The position numbers and the translations under genes are program-made. A stretch of DNA of 64,000 bases, taken from NCBI GenBank assembly GCA_022605955.1, contig JAKCOZ010000060.1, positions 68,501-132,500 on the forward strand, in the 5' to 3' direction. The DNA is from Rallus limicola (lineage: Eukaryota > Chordata > Aves > Gruiformes > Rallidae). Numbering within the stretch: position 1 is the stretch's first letter; every line of letters starts with the position of its first letter. The notes below the pieces were generated by a model that did not search any database, was not told the origin of the DNA, and was given only the letters and a program-made list of their open reading frames with translations. Positions 46,742-58,886 of the stretch are shown here, one piece after another.

Positions 46742-49700
46742 TGTTTGAGGGTGTTACTGAAGGTCTAATTCAGCTTTCCACATCATTGGATCTGTAGCTC
46801 AATCTTACTCATGTACTCATCAGCACTTGCACTTAGAATGGAAAGTTAATGGAAACTCAGTGCAGTCAAGTGGGAATGAGGAGGAAAACACAAAAATAAA
46901 TAAAGCCAGATGACCAAAACTAGGTCAGAATAGATCTCAGCTCTTTATCTCATTTTGAAAGTCTTTTGAAAGTCTGTATATGCAATGCAATTTTAAAAAA
47001 AAAATCTGACTCTGTAGAATAAATAGGAAAATTAAGAACATTGCTCAGAGTTGAAATATAGTCTTAGAACTGGGGACAACAAAAGTACAGTGGTAGAAAT
47101 AGCCAGTAAAACAATAATAGAAAAAGATACAGAGGAAAAACAATAATAAGAAATGAACATACCCCACAGTTTTTACCAGCTTGCTTTTGTGAAAAAAACC
47201 CTCCGTATTAGTATCATTAGCATTATACTCATTAGTATCAGGTCATTAGTATAATTTAGTCAGTACTTTTCTATTGATTGCAGGATGACCTGGATTTGCC
47301 TTCTGGAAAAGTAAAGAACAGATATCAGCAAATCTTGCAGCAGCCACAACAGCTGGAAGATAGAAAAATCCCTTACTTCAACCATCATGCCTAAAAAAGT
47401 CCATCTGGGACTACACATCAACCAAAGATGAATTGAACAACCTGGTTTTGATCGGTTTAAATATAACAAGTTCAATTGTAAGCACTTTGCAAATGAATTC
47501 CAAACATTTGGGAGTATCTGTTTGGGCCACGCTGACAAAAGGCAGATCATGGGTCCAAAGCATAATAGACTACCAGTTCTTCACTGGGTGTGACTGAGAA
47601 GTAGCATGGTTTGAAACAGGAGGTGTTTTGGTTTTTTTTTTTCTAGTAGTCACTTTTAATCACAGTCCTGAAGCAATTCTGAAAACTTGTCCTTCTCTAA
47701 TTTCTGTATGAAAGCAGTGTCTTGTTGACTTTTTGCTTGATTTTAAACTTTAGAGCTTGCCCATTGCTTTTTAAAATTCTCTGCCATCACATAAACATGA
47801 GGACTTACCCTGGTAAGAGAAATACTGACAACTTTACAACTGTGGAACTATATATTCAAAACCATTTTCTTTTCATGAGGATTAAAAAAAAATTCTATAT
47901 AAATGTAGGACAAAAATATAGGATGAATGTATTCATGTCCCACTACACATCTTACCCTTTTCTGAGTGACTATGCCTGTTCTCCCACTTAGTATCTTCCC
48001 ATGGTTTAGTGGCATAGTTTCAAGATTCCTGTGGAGAGTGGAAGTAGAAGGGGGAAAAAGGTTCACTGTAAAAAGATAATGCCATTCCCCATTACCTTAT
48101 CCAAGGTGTCTTCCTCAAGTAACATAAGGATGTTCAATTCAATTCAATTATTGATAGCTCATTGAGGTGGCTGAATGTACACTAGCCTTCTCCAGGGCCC
48201 TGATCCCAGAAAAAAATCAACCCCTTTCTGTCTCTAGGAAGTACTTGTAGAAGTAAGGAAAGGGATGTTACATTAAAAGTTCATATGAAACCCAGAGGTA
48301 ATGCCTAGAAGTCCACTGTCTCTGAGGATGGACAGTTAACTGATGTACACCACAGTTCATGAGTCTGGAATCAGACTCTGCAGTGTCACTGCAGGTCCTG
48401 GGAGGACCACAACCTGGGCTAAGCCACTATACCAGGACAGGGCAGAGCTGGTGAACAGGCAGCACCATGCTGGCCTGCTCTGTCTGGCGTTCCCAGGCAC
48501 TACAGAGCCCTCCTAAATTACATGGGTACTTATCTGTTAGGAACTGAAACTCTACAGATTAATTCATGTGCTTGAAGTGAGATCTTCAGTGCACTTGTGA
48601 TATCTGAGGTATCCTAGGGTATCCCCAGAGGCAACCTCAGAGACCTCCCATAGATCCTATGTTATGCAGGGCAGGTCTCTGTGGATGTCTGGGAGTCTGT
48701 GATGTACTTCTACATAAATATTTAGACTTTAACAAAAAATAAAAATAGAAGATTTACCCAGTGGAAACACAGTACTCCTCTAAGATAGGTGTTTTAATGA
48801 CCAGGAGAACATCTGTCCTTACCTAGGAGGATTTTCAAATAAGCCAGAAGATCCCTTTCTTGAGTCAATCTTGTGCTTTACCCTCACCCTCTTTTTCTTC
48901 TGTGTGTGCTTAAAAAACCCTGTAAAAGAAGGTCCAGCTGGGAAACCTGCCTTAAGAGACCAGTTAATTTCAACATTTCATCTATGCCTTTGTTTTCAGT
49001 TACAGTTTGCTATCATTAAACTTATGGTATCATATGAAAAGAATGAAGTTGTAACTTCTGAGGACAGATCCACCTACCTAGTTAGAGTAATGCTTGGAGT
49101 TCACTGTTGACCACATCTTATCAAGTTTGTGGTTGTTGAAAGTGTCGAGGTATGATGAAACACAGAAAAAGAAACATGAGGGAATGTGATATCTAGCTTT
49201 CTCCTCTTAAGCAACTTTGCTAAGTATCCTGGGTTGTGCTCTGTAGGAACCTTGAGTTTCACTGTATTGTTCAGAGACAATAAATAAAATTCTTGCCTGA
49301 GAAAGAAGAAAATATAGTTTCACCACCTTTATAAAATTAGAATAATACCTAACACTGTAGCTTAACTTCTTGGACTTTGTATTCTTTCAAAAAAATGCAG
49401 TAAGGTTTTGCAGTCATTGTCTTATTTTCTGCTTTCTTGTCTAAGTTTCATTAATGTGGGATTCATTGTTCCATTTCTCCGTGGTTGGTTTGCATCTGAA
49501 AGTGATTCTGCATTTTCAGGCTAGGTTTTTTCCAAACACGACAGAGCTGAATCAGGGTTTATATCTGTGACTATCTCCAAGTTTCTTTATCTGTCCAAGC
49601 CAGCAGGTTTCTTATCTGACAGCCTTGTAATTATGGAAGTAGCTGCATATTAATGATTCAGTACTTACATAAACAACTGGCCTTGGAGAAATCTAATGAA

Positions 49701-50482
49701 CTAACTTGCAGGATTTGATTTTGCCTAATTAAATGTAAATAATGTTTAATGTTGTATGTGACAGGATTTCTCTGGAAACTTACAGAGTTTTTTATGTAAC
49801 CAAAGTGCTGTAATGAATGCAGAGTGAGGGCTATATTGAACATCCCAAAATTGCATGTCATGTTTGGTTTTCAGTGGTTATCTGTCTATCTCTTCAAGTA
49901 GAAAACAGAACATTTACTCTATGGTGCAGCCTATGATACTGGGTATCAGGAGATGCTAGGACTGTGCATAGCCACACAATAACCTTGGAATGAATGCTTC
50001 TCTTTCACTCAAAGCTGGAAAAATATGAACCTGAACAAAATTTTTCAATCAATCAGAATAACTTTGGCATCAAACAACCCTTTTTTTTTTCAATGCTTAT
50101 CTTTTCCTTTCTACAGGACTACATGCCAGCATTCTGACCTGTATTTGTTCATTAAAAATAAGCAAGATATAGTTGGATCACAAGACATTACTTGAGTGAG
50201 ATCCAGAGTAAAATGCAGCGTAATTTTGAGCCATCAGTAGTGGTAGGTTGATTTAGTGAAGCTGCCAATGAATCCACTTTAAAACTACTATATTTACAAC
50301 ATGTGTATGCATATACCAGTATGTGAAAGTACATATACATATAAGTGTATATATTGATTTATTAACATGATTAAAGAGTCTGTTGTTTCTCTGACAATCC
50401 CTTTAAAATAAATTAATAGTTCTGTATATAGATTTAAAATCTTACAAAAAATTATCCTGTTTCATTTGCCACATTGCTGGTT
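46742..50482. other. Unique non-coding DNA
   Basis: No gene or transposon is identified. Minor local repetition of CATTAGTA/TTAGTATCA is seen at about 47208-47256, and a GC-richer island at about 48350-48500 has no recognised content. Open frames do not exceed about 96 codons. Confidence 0.55.
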
Positions 50483-51356
50483 ATGCTTCTTTTTGCAGCT
50501 GCATTCTCAGAGAAAGACAGGACCAGAGCATGACACACTCCTGTCTTCAACTATGGGGCCAGAGGAGCAGCTCATTGGCCAACAACTCTGGACATTAAGT
50601 TGTCAAAAATGCCTCTGTCTCAGGGCACCAACACCACTGATGAGGCCTGTCACAGTGGGAAGCAGTCAAGTGGTGGCTACACCACCATGGGATGGTGGAT
50701 TCATGGCTGCCAGAAAGGTAATATTACCCTTCCTATTCCAGCCAAATACTGAGATGAAGATGGGACCAGTGCATGGTGCACTCAGGTCCTCAGCCAACAC
50801 AGCCAGACTTGTCTCATCATCACCAACGACCCTGACACTAAATTACATAGTCCAAAATGATGTTGGCTTGGGGCCCCAGCACCACTGATGAGGCGTGTCA
50901 TGGTGAGCAGCAGTCTGGTTATAGCTCTTGCCACCCTGGGACAGCTGATTGTCAGCCTCCTGGGAGAAGCTGGATTGACAGCCTTGGTTTGAAGGCCTGG
51001 GGTTGGGAATTATGTGTGGTGATTGAGGTGGCTGCCCTGCGATCTGTTAGTACTATCCTGCCTTTTTGAGCTACAGGCTCAGATGAGGATGGGTCCAGAG
51101 CACAGCGTGTTCCTGTCCTTGGCCACAGAGCCAGTAGCTCACCATGTTGAGTAACGACCCTGGCACTAAGTTAAGTTGTCAAAAATGATGTTAGGTAGCT
51201 TCTCCAGGCATATAGATTCAACCTGTTCACAATGTCTGGTGTTTTCCCCTGATACCATGGGACTTCTGATTTGTATTGTTGATGACATTTTTGATTGACA
51301 GCCTTCCTTATTTTGGGTTCATCTGTGTTGTCCGAGTGGCTGCACCTTTGCTTGTT
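50483..51356 (+). repeat. Tandem GC-rich repeat, about 330-bp unit (module R3)
   Basis: Three diverged units are aligned by the anchors GACCAGAGCA (50521), GACCAGTGCA (50764) and GTCCAGAGCA (51093). Within each unit come ACACTAA..TT..GTC.AAAATGATG, GCACCACTGATGAGGC, CACCCTGGGACAGCTGATT and GATTGAGGTGGCTGCCC. Unit spacing is 243 and 329 bp, so the first unit has an internal deletion. The third is the most decayed. A 30-base block (50872-50901) is identical to module R2 at 39771-39800. The 140-codon frame at 50466-50888 is a translation of the repeat (recurring GPEH..LSS), not a recognised protein. A CR1 tail follows directly. Confidence 0.7.
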
Positions 51357-51521
51357 GGAGGTGGTGGAGTCTCCTTCTCTGGAGATATTCAAGTCTTGTC
51401 TGGATGCCTATCTATGCAATATGAGAGAGGGAGCCTGCTTTGGCAGGGGGGTTGGACCTGATGATCTCTTGAGGTCCCTTCCAACCCCTAAGATTTTGTG
51501 ATTCTGTGAATCTGTGATTCT
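51357..51521 (+). mobile_element. CR1-type 3' end (copy F)
   Basis: Begins at GGAGGTGGTGGAGTCTCC, the CR1 segment coding for the VVESP-like end of ORF2. It runs through TTCAAGTCTTGTCTGGATGC, GGCAGGGGGGTTGGACCTGA and GAGGTCCCTTCCAACCCCTA, and ends in TTGTGATTCTGTGAATCTGT. It starts almost exactly where copy E at 39152 stops, and it is joined upstream to the GC-rich tandem repeat. Confidence 0.88.
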
Positions 51522-51843
51522 TATGTGGTGGTTTAAGGCAACATATGCCAATGTGAACAGCAGCAGACCATGCAGCAGTTATGTGTCCTCTCTCTGTAGC
51601 TGGTCAGTCAGTGATATTTGCCATGCTCTGGAAAAGTACTGCAGTAAGGACCAGGAAGCACAGAGTGCTGCAATTTTCACCTCACCATGATTCTTTTACT
51701 GCTGGATACTTGCTGGAAAAGGCAGCTTCCAAACCAACTGTGCTGATCCTTGACCCAATGGATGTTTCTTCTGGTTTGTTTGTTCTTTTGAGGGAAACCT
51801 CCCTTTCCTTTTCTTTCCTTTCTTTCTTTTCATTTCTTAATCT
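51522..51843. other. Unique non-coding DNA
   Basis: Ends in a CTTTCCTTTTCTTTCC pyrimidine tract at about 51803-51835. No gene is seen. Confidence 0.5.
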
Positions 51844-51970
51844 TTATATAGATACACATATATATATAAAATATATATATGCAAATATATAAAAAATATT
51901 TTACATATATATGTAAAAATGAATGTATATACAGATATAATAAAATGTTTGTATATACAGATACATAAAA
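51844..51970. repeat. AT-rich microsatellite block
   Basis: Alternating TATATA runs include a 20-bp perfect palindrome TTTTACATATATATGTAAAA (about 51898-51917). A short tandem duplication GTATATACAGATA..TAAAATGT follows at about 51924-51972. Confidence 0.8.
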
Positions 51971-53946
51971 TGTGCTTTATTATTCTATACACAAAGCAAT
52001 TAGGAGATAGTCAAAGGTTGCTCTGAGATCATGTGGTTAATGATGGTTTCAAAACACAGAAACCATCCAATCACAGAGCAGTATGAATAACATGTGGGAT
52101 GAGCCTAGAGCCCTGAATTTGGTGAGTGTGATGAGGCAGGAGGCAGAAGTACAGGTACAATGGTCTCCATTCAGACCTCACCACCAGGTCTCTTGTTTTC
52201 AAAGGCACAGATGGAATGTTCCATTCTCTTTATCTGGGAATTTTCACCTGAGGCCATTAGCAGAAAAGTCTTACAATATATATGCCAAATCACATTCTCC
52301 TATAGTTCTAAACCTCTGCTGCTATGATTTGTTTTCAGGTTAAGTAGAAAAATACTTACCAGGTACCATGAAAACTTTCAGAAAGTACAGCTGGAAAGCT
52401 AAGGAGTCTCAAAAGCCATTTTGCTGAAATTCCTTTCTTGAAGCCTTATGTGAGTTTGCTGGTTTATTCATTAATTCTGACAAAATCCAAGCTTTCCATG
52501 TACGTTCATTACCTAAAGCAACTCTCAGTTTCAGCCATTTCAGCAGTTTCACTGCTTCCTTGTGCTTACACCAGTGTGCTAGGGGAAGTTACATTTGTGT
52601 ATCTCATGCCCAATCTATTGGCCTTTTCACTTTATAAGCATGGTAAGCACTCTTCCATCAGAAAAACACTCACTAAATCAATGGGAACTTTTACTGGTCT
52701 TCAAAAATATAAATCAGGTGCTGCTACAGAAGGAATGGGATATAAACTGAAAATAATGTTCAGTAGATGTACCCTCATGTAGTATAATTTGCTTTGGGAT
52801 GATACCTCTCTAAGGCATTATTTAAAGGTAGAAAAAAGGAAATTTGGGGCACAACAAGGCTATATTGTGCAGCAGATCTGTAAGGATTGAACTCATTTTG
52901 CTTAGTAGGGGACAGGAGAGACCTGACAAAGCAGAGTAACGAAAAAGGTAGATTAAGCACTTCTATGAGAACAAAATAGTGCTTACTGAAACTAGATAAA
53001 AATACAAAAGGAGTTATCTTGTTAGGTGTTGCACAGCCTATAGAATGAATTGACATTGACTGTTATTAAGATTTAGATGAGCAACACTGGGAATCTATTT
53101 TTGTCTCTGCGTGTGTATAGTGGAATTCCCACCGGTTAATAGAAGAATAGAGATTAATAGCGAAAAGATTATACATATATTTTACATCTGCATAGCTTTG
53201 AGGTATTCATATAAATATCAGGAAGAATATCCCTTGCTGTACTGGTGGCAGGTGTTGATCAACTGTTTGAACAGCATGCACTGCTTAAATCTTTGATGCT
53301 GTTCTTCAGCAGTAAAACACCCTAGGTGGTCAGCTGTCCCCATCGCTGTTCCTCCTTCACAATTGTTTACCCTGCCTCTATTGGCAAACATGGAGTATAA
53401 CACTGATCAAATGCTCCTTCCCCCAAGCTTGTCATAAAAAATTTTCTTCTGTAGTGTTTCTTGTGCCACCTCAGGCACATTGTGTGAAACACTGCAGGAG
53501 ACAAGATGACGACCCGACCAAACAGCTCATCCGGATTATGCAGCAATTCTTCTCAGAGTTTTTATTCATTAGCATGTTTTCACCTCCTTCCCTCAACCCC
53601 AGCCTCCAAAAATGAACAACTGCAACTCATCCCATGGTGTTCAGTCCCACCTAAAAAGTGACTGATTCCTGGAAAGGGGTTAGGTGGCTAATGAACACTT
53701 AGAAAGCAGAACAACTAGACGAATCAAATGCAGTATGGGCAGAGCAAATACAAAAGACAGCCACATGTTCATTATGCAACAGGGCATATTCAAACATTTT
53801 TGCAATGTTTACAGCAAGCAAGTTCAGTGCACATGAAGGAAAGCTCCCTGTCTGGGTTTTTGGAAGAGTTAACAACTCCGTACTGTCATCTGTGCTCTGT
53901 TAAATAATTCCCCCTGAGCTTACCGCTGCTTGCCTATTGGCTTTCA
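51971..53946. other. Unique non-coding DNA
   Basis: No supported gene. The 114-codon frame at 52438-52782 has no recognisable domain. Confidence 0.5.
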
Positions 53947-54216
53947 GTGACAGACGAGTCAAAGAGCAGACCTCTAAGCCATGGGGGCTATCCACAGAGG
54001 CTGGAAAGTTTTAAAACACAGCATGAGAGGCTGCGGAAGTGTTTAAGCCAGAAGGTATCACTCAGCACAAGATCACTGCCTCGTGATCTCATTGAGAATG
54101 TGGATACTCACGGAAGAACCAAAAAGTTGAGTCACAGAGGTGGAGAGCAAAAAACCTCAAAAGTCATTTTTGCAGGGCTCTGCCAAAGCTCTGAAGAAGC
54201 TCATACGTATTTTTGA
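53947..54216 (+). other. Open frame after a splice-acceptor-like site, uncertain
   Basis: CCTATTGGCTTTCAG ends at 53947 and is followed by a frame open to 54216. The 270-bp span encodes a charged Ser/Arg/Lys-rich peptide (SKSRPLSHGGYPQRLES near the start, KTQHERLRKCLSQK in the middle) without an ATG at its beginning. A donor-like CAGAAG|GTATCA sits near 54053. The frame has several CpG and a more coding-like composition than other frames here, but no domain is recognised and the length is within chance expectation. Confidence 0.15.
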
Positions 54217-54284
54217 TGAGAGTTTTCCAAACTTCCCACCCATCCAAATTCCACACAGCCTGGTTTAAGTTTTTGTGTTGAATT

Positions 54285-54402
54285 GGTTTTTTTTTCTTAA
54301 TTTGGTTTGGTTTTTTTTATCATTGATTTTTCTGTTTGGTTGGTTTTTGGAGGGTTTTTTTTTTTTTGCTTTGTTTTCTTTTTCTTTTTCTTTTTTTTTC
54401 TT
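54285..54402 (+). repeat. T/G-rich low-complexity tract
   Basis: Long T runs are interrupted by GG and TTTGG motifs (GGTTTGGTTTTTTTT, GGTTGGTTTTTGGAGGG), ending in CTTTTTCTTTTTC. It resembles the other G/T-rich blocks in the window. Confidence 0.85.
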
Positions 54403-57400
54403 AACCAAATGAACTTGCTTGCCATTGGGGGTCCTGCTTCCTCACCACTCCCAAGCACTCATTACTCCTGAGCAGCACATAGTTAACCTGTGTCCTTAAA
54501 AACTGCCATCAGAATAAGATCAGTGTATCTTTAACACAGTAATAACACATTTCAAGCACTACAAATTCTCTACGCTTGCCCATCCACGTCTCTCATTACA
54601 AACCCACAAGTAGTGTTTTCCTAAAAGCACCTTTCAAGCAATCTGCCTTTTACTGAAATGTGACTGCTACTGTGTACTATTTTAAAAATGGCTTGACAGA
54701 ATTGCTAATGTTCTCATTCCTTCAGGATATTTCCTAATACTTGTAGCCTTTTCATGTTTCTAATTAGGCCAGTAATGGTCCCTGAAGTTAAACCAATTAA
54801 AATTATTTACTGTGACACATAGTGTGGAGATAATTATCTGATATCTGAATCCAACTTCTGCTTACTTCGCAACATTACTTAATAGAAAACAGGGAAACTG
54901 ATGCCTGTGCTTTCATTTTACTTGTCTACCAAATGTGTTTGCCCTATAGCAAACTGTTTAAATAAAGCATTAAAATCTTTTTGGTGCTAATCAAAATGTT
55001 TAAAATCCACTCACACTTCCTTGGTAGTTCTGAGAAGCGTATAAAACTAGTACACATTACCTTTTACATTATAGTTGCTGACCAATGTGGTATTGTACTC
55101 ACATTGTACATTGATAATGCAGCTTATGCAGTTTCTAAAACCATTTCCACTTCTCCTCAAAAACGTGAATGCAAAAGAAGAAAGGTTTGAAATTTTCAGG
55201 CTTATGAACCCAGTGAGGTTGTTTTTTTATTTTCTTTTCCACTACAAATATATAGTATCCTGATACGATTTAGGTTGCATGTCTCCTTGCCCTTAGCTGA
55301 GTTTTTCTGGTAAAGGGAGGAACTGAGATGAGAGGTTTTTCAGATATGTTTTAAATTTAGCCAAAGTTCACTTGGAACTTAGTAGTTTCAAAGCATCATG
55401 GGGGAGGAGGGGAAAGATAATTCACAGGATAGATGGTGTTTCTCACTAAAGTAATCGCTACTAGAGCATACTGCTCAGAAAAACAGCTGGTCACAACACC
55501 TAACAAAAACCACCACCACCACCACCAAAAACCCCAAGGCAAACCCAATCCTCCGATGCGTAAATTCTGCATTTGGAAACAATTTGGCCTGTTTGCAAAG
55601 TGAAACTTGGTTGAAGTCTTCATGCAGACACTTGAACCGGTAAAAGAGTTTCTATTTTCACTGAAATCTGTCGAACGCTGCAAATTGCAATAGCCTAGAA
55701 AGGTGTTCAGCAAACAATAAGGGATGAGCCAAGACTACTTCCACTCGGCAGGGTATTGCTCCCGTAACACAGTGGGAAGATGCTGTGTTTGCTTTGCTGA
55801 GTTCTCCAAGCTTTGTGGCCAATCTGAAACCTAAATGGAGTGCTTATGGCTTTCCCTAATTCAAATTTAGCATCGCTTTTGCACTTCTCTGGTAGCTGAA
55901 AATGCATACATGAACTCGGTGCGCAAGACATTTGCTCTACTGACAGGCTGCAACACATGCAAAACAGGCAGCAACACAGCCTGTTCCCCTCCCTGCTCCA
56001 GGGATGCGACTTTTGGGGGTTGAAGGTAGATCAGCATTTCGTGCTTAGCTGATCACTGGGCTGTGTGGAGAGTCAGCTGGGCTGGCGCTACCTCCTGGCT
56101 CTGGGAGTTTTCACATCTGGCCTGTAAATCTATAGCTTAATGTCTGAGGTAGTGTCAGCTAGGTTGTGGTTTGTCTACGATGCACAGGAGGACATGTTAT
56201 CTAGTCAGGAAACGACTTTTTTTGGTGCCAGGTTTTGGTTCACTGAAGATGAGGAAAAATATGAGGAAAATATGTTTAGGGACACACATCTGCCCCCAGT
56301 TTAAATGCTCAAATATTTCAAGGCAGTGATTTAAACTTACATATATATAATGAATAAACACATTCCTACATCGTCATTATCTAATCCCTTCCACTTCCTT
56401 CAATTTTTTATACAGCACAATCTTTAATGTGCCAGGTTGCACTTAAATGAGCAAAACAATTGCAGAAGTCATTGAGCATCTTTTTTACAGGGAGATAATT
56501 TTGTATTTTGGCAAAGTTCTGTCCTGGTAAGGGGGATCGAGGTAGCTCTTGGACAGTAACTACTCTGTACATCTTAATTTACTTAATATTTCTTTCACCC
56601 TCTTGTCATTGCTAACTAATTCAGATACTTAGATTCTTTTATCTTACTGATCACCAAAGCTAATTAATTCTTGTCTGCTCATGGTGCTATTGAGAGCAGA
56701 GGAATGTGCGCCAGTTCCCTGTCACCAAGGAGTTAAAAACTTCTCAGCCTTCACTCTGGAAGGTTTGCTCCTATGCCCTTTTAGACAATGACAAGCTGTT
56801 AAGTGTAAAACTAATTAACATTTCAAAAACTAGTGTTAATCAGTAGTACTCAGATTCATTGGGAGCTCTGTTCCGTCGAGTTTTTCCACTTGTTCTTTTT
56901 ATACCATAACTTCCAAATTATTGTGCTAATTTTAGCTGTTGTTTACTGGATTGAAAACACAGTGAAGCATTACAAGAGTAAAGTAACTAGAAATACTTTT
57001 TTTTCTGGTAAATATCTCCTCTAAAATCTGGTCTTTATTCTGCTGTTCCTCCTCCTTCCCTCCCCCATCATTCTGTTGAGTGGCAGAGCTGATTCTCAGT
57101 CGGTTTTTATTGTTGTTTAAAAGGACACATTATATTTAAAATAACAACTGATCACCACCATCTATTAGGAGAAGGTTGGTGAAATCTAAATTAAGGTTTC
57201 GTGAATCACTAGTGTTAAGTGATATTTTTCATGTTAAAAAGTTTCTTTGCTATATTTGCAATTGTGATTTTGAAATCAGTGATCATCATAATTCCACCAT
57301 GTAGAAATTGGGGGAAATTTTCTGTTTTAAAGAAATTCGATTGCTTGGGCCCGTTGTTGAATGCAAGTTCTGGCAGTATTTGGACTCGATCTAGATGCTG

Positions 57401-58490
57401 AAGCACTTTAGCTTCTGCTGAAAAAGACAGTAAGAGTGAACTTTCAGCAATTTTTTAAATGCAAACCTGTGTTCTCACGTTAAAGGTGATAATGGCAGGC
57501 AGTTGGGTAATAGTGGAAAAGCAAGAAAGGGGTGAAGGAGAGTGCTAGCAAAGTCTTCAAAGCTTTGCATGTGGATGATCCATCCTTCTTGCATGAAGAC
57601 CACCAAAAGAGGTGGCTACCCAGCTGTTTTATGTGGTCTGCTTTCACCAGCTTCAGGTTGGAAAGACTGGAATGTGTACTTACTGTGCTGCTGTGAACAA
57701 AAGTTGCAGTGAGCAATAGGTCTTGTATTTTCTCATATTGCAGCAGTTCACAGCTGAAACTTGAAAAGTGATGATCGATTTCCTCCTCAGCTTTGTTTCT
57801 GCCAACTGGGTAGTAAATAAAATCCTGAAGTTTACAATGAATGCAAGCAAGGTTTAAAGCAACAGTGCTGAGAGAACTTTGGGGGCAGAATGAAGCGGTC
57901 AAATTAACTTAAGTTCAGATTTACCAAGATTCAGATGTAGCATAGATGCATCGTTAAGAGGAACAGGATGGAGAAGTGAGAGCCAGGACAGACAGACGGA
58001 CTGCAACCAAAACCAGTAACCCCAGTGCTCTGTGTCCCCCAACATGCCTGTCCAGTCACAGCTATCAGATACATTCACTGAAGTGCAGAAACTACCACAG
58101 CTCCATAGAGGAAACACAGACTTTTATCTCCAGAGTAAAGGAGTGAGCTTACTACTTGAGATGTAATATACCAAGACCCACATCATGGGCAGATGTGAAT
58201 ACCAGGACCTTATAATTTGGTTGGGATGGGTATTTTTCCACTGCAAAAGAGAGCAGTGTATTGGACCATGCCATCCTAGGGGAATCCTAAATGTTTTCAA
58301 ATTGTGTTTCTGAGGCACTCGTGGGCTGAGAGAGCCAAAGCTCAGTGTGAGATAGGAATGACTCTGTAATGATTATGTGGGACCACAGTCTACCTGACAT
58401 GCCTCCAACATGACTGCTCTTGTGGCCTGGGGCCAGGAAGGAGACAGTGGAGAGAAGAGTAACCTTGAGCAACAGGATTATCACATGGGC
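54403..58490. other. Unique non-coding DNA with a (CCA)n array
   Basis: No supported gene. A short (CCA)n array lies at about 55509-55527. The segment at about 54755-54860 (TAATTAGGCC, CCAATTAAAATTATTTA, GATAATTATCTGATATC) is rich in homeodomain and GATA-type motifs, and 56660-56760 is GC-richer. Neither can be assigned a function from sequence alone. Confidence 0.5.
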
Positions 58491-58886
58491 TGTCCTGGTT
58501 CTGGCCAGGCCAGAGTTCACCTCTCCAAGCAGCCAGCTCAGGTAGGCTGAGCTGGCCCAGGCTGTTTTCAACCTGACTGGACATCAGTCCCCCATAAAAG
58601 GGGCTGGTCAGGGAGGGGTGCTCCTGGGTGCCTCCAGGGCAGTCTGGGTATGCCTGGGGTGTCAGTTTGGTCCTCCCATTGAGCAGTACTCAGTGTTATC
58701 ACAGAGGTACTCTGTTATCATTGGACATAAGTCACATTTGCTGTGGGCTGCTATTGTTCCCCTTTCATGGTGATTTTGTCAGTAAACTGTCCTTCTCCCA
58801 CCCCACAGAGGCTCTGTCTTTTTCTCCTTCAGGAGTCAGCGAGTGGCATGTAGTGCTCAGCTGCTGCTTGAGGCTGAACCACCACA
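58491..58886 (+). mobile_element. Solo LTR of an avian ERVL-like endogenous retrovirus
   Basis: Starts TGTCCTGGTTCTGGCC and ends GGCTGAACCACCACA, so it has the TG...CA boundary and matches the start and end pattern of abundant avian ERVL-type LTRs. Inside are a TATA-like CCATAAAAGG (about 58592-58601) and a polyadenylation-like AGTAAACTGTCC near 58781. The sequence before the end contains AGTCAGCGAGTGGC...GTAGTGCTCAGCTGC. No internal gag or pol sequence lies on either side, so it is a recombined solo LTR about 396 bp long. A clean short target duplication is not visible (TGGGC before, CTGGT after). Confidence 0.8.

Noticed and set aside
50466..50888. 140-codon plus-strand open frame with a recurring peptide pattern
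   Set aside because: The pattern repeats because the DNA is a tandem repeat. Other units of the same repeat are not open in this frame.
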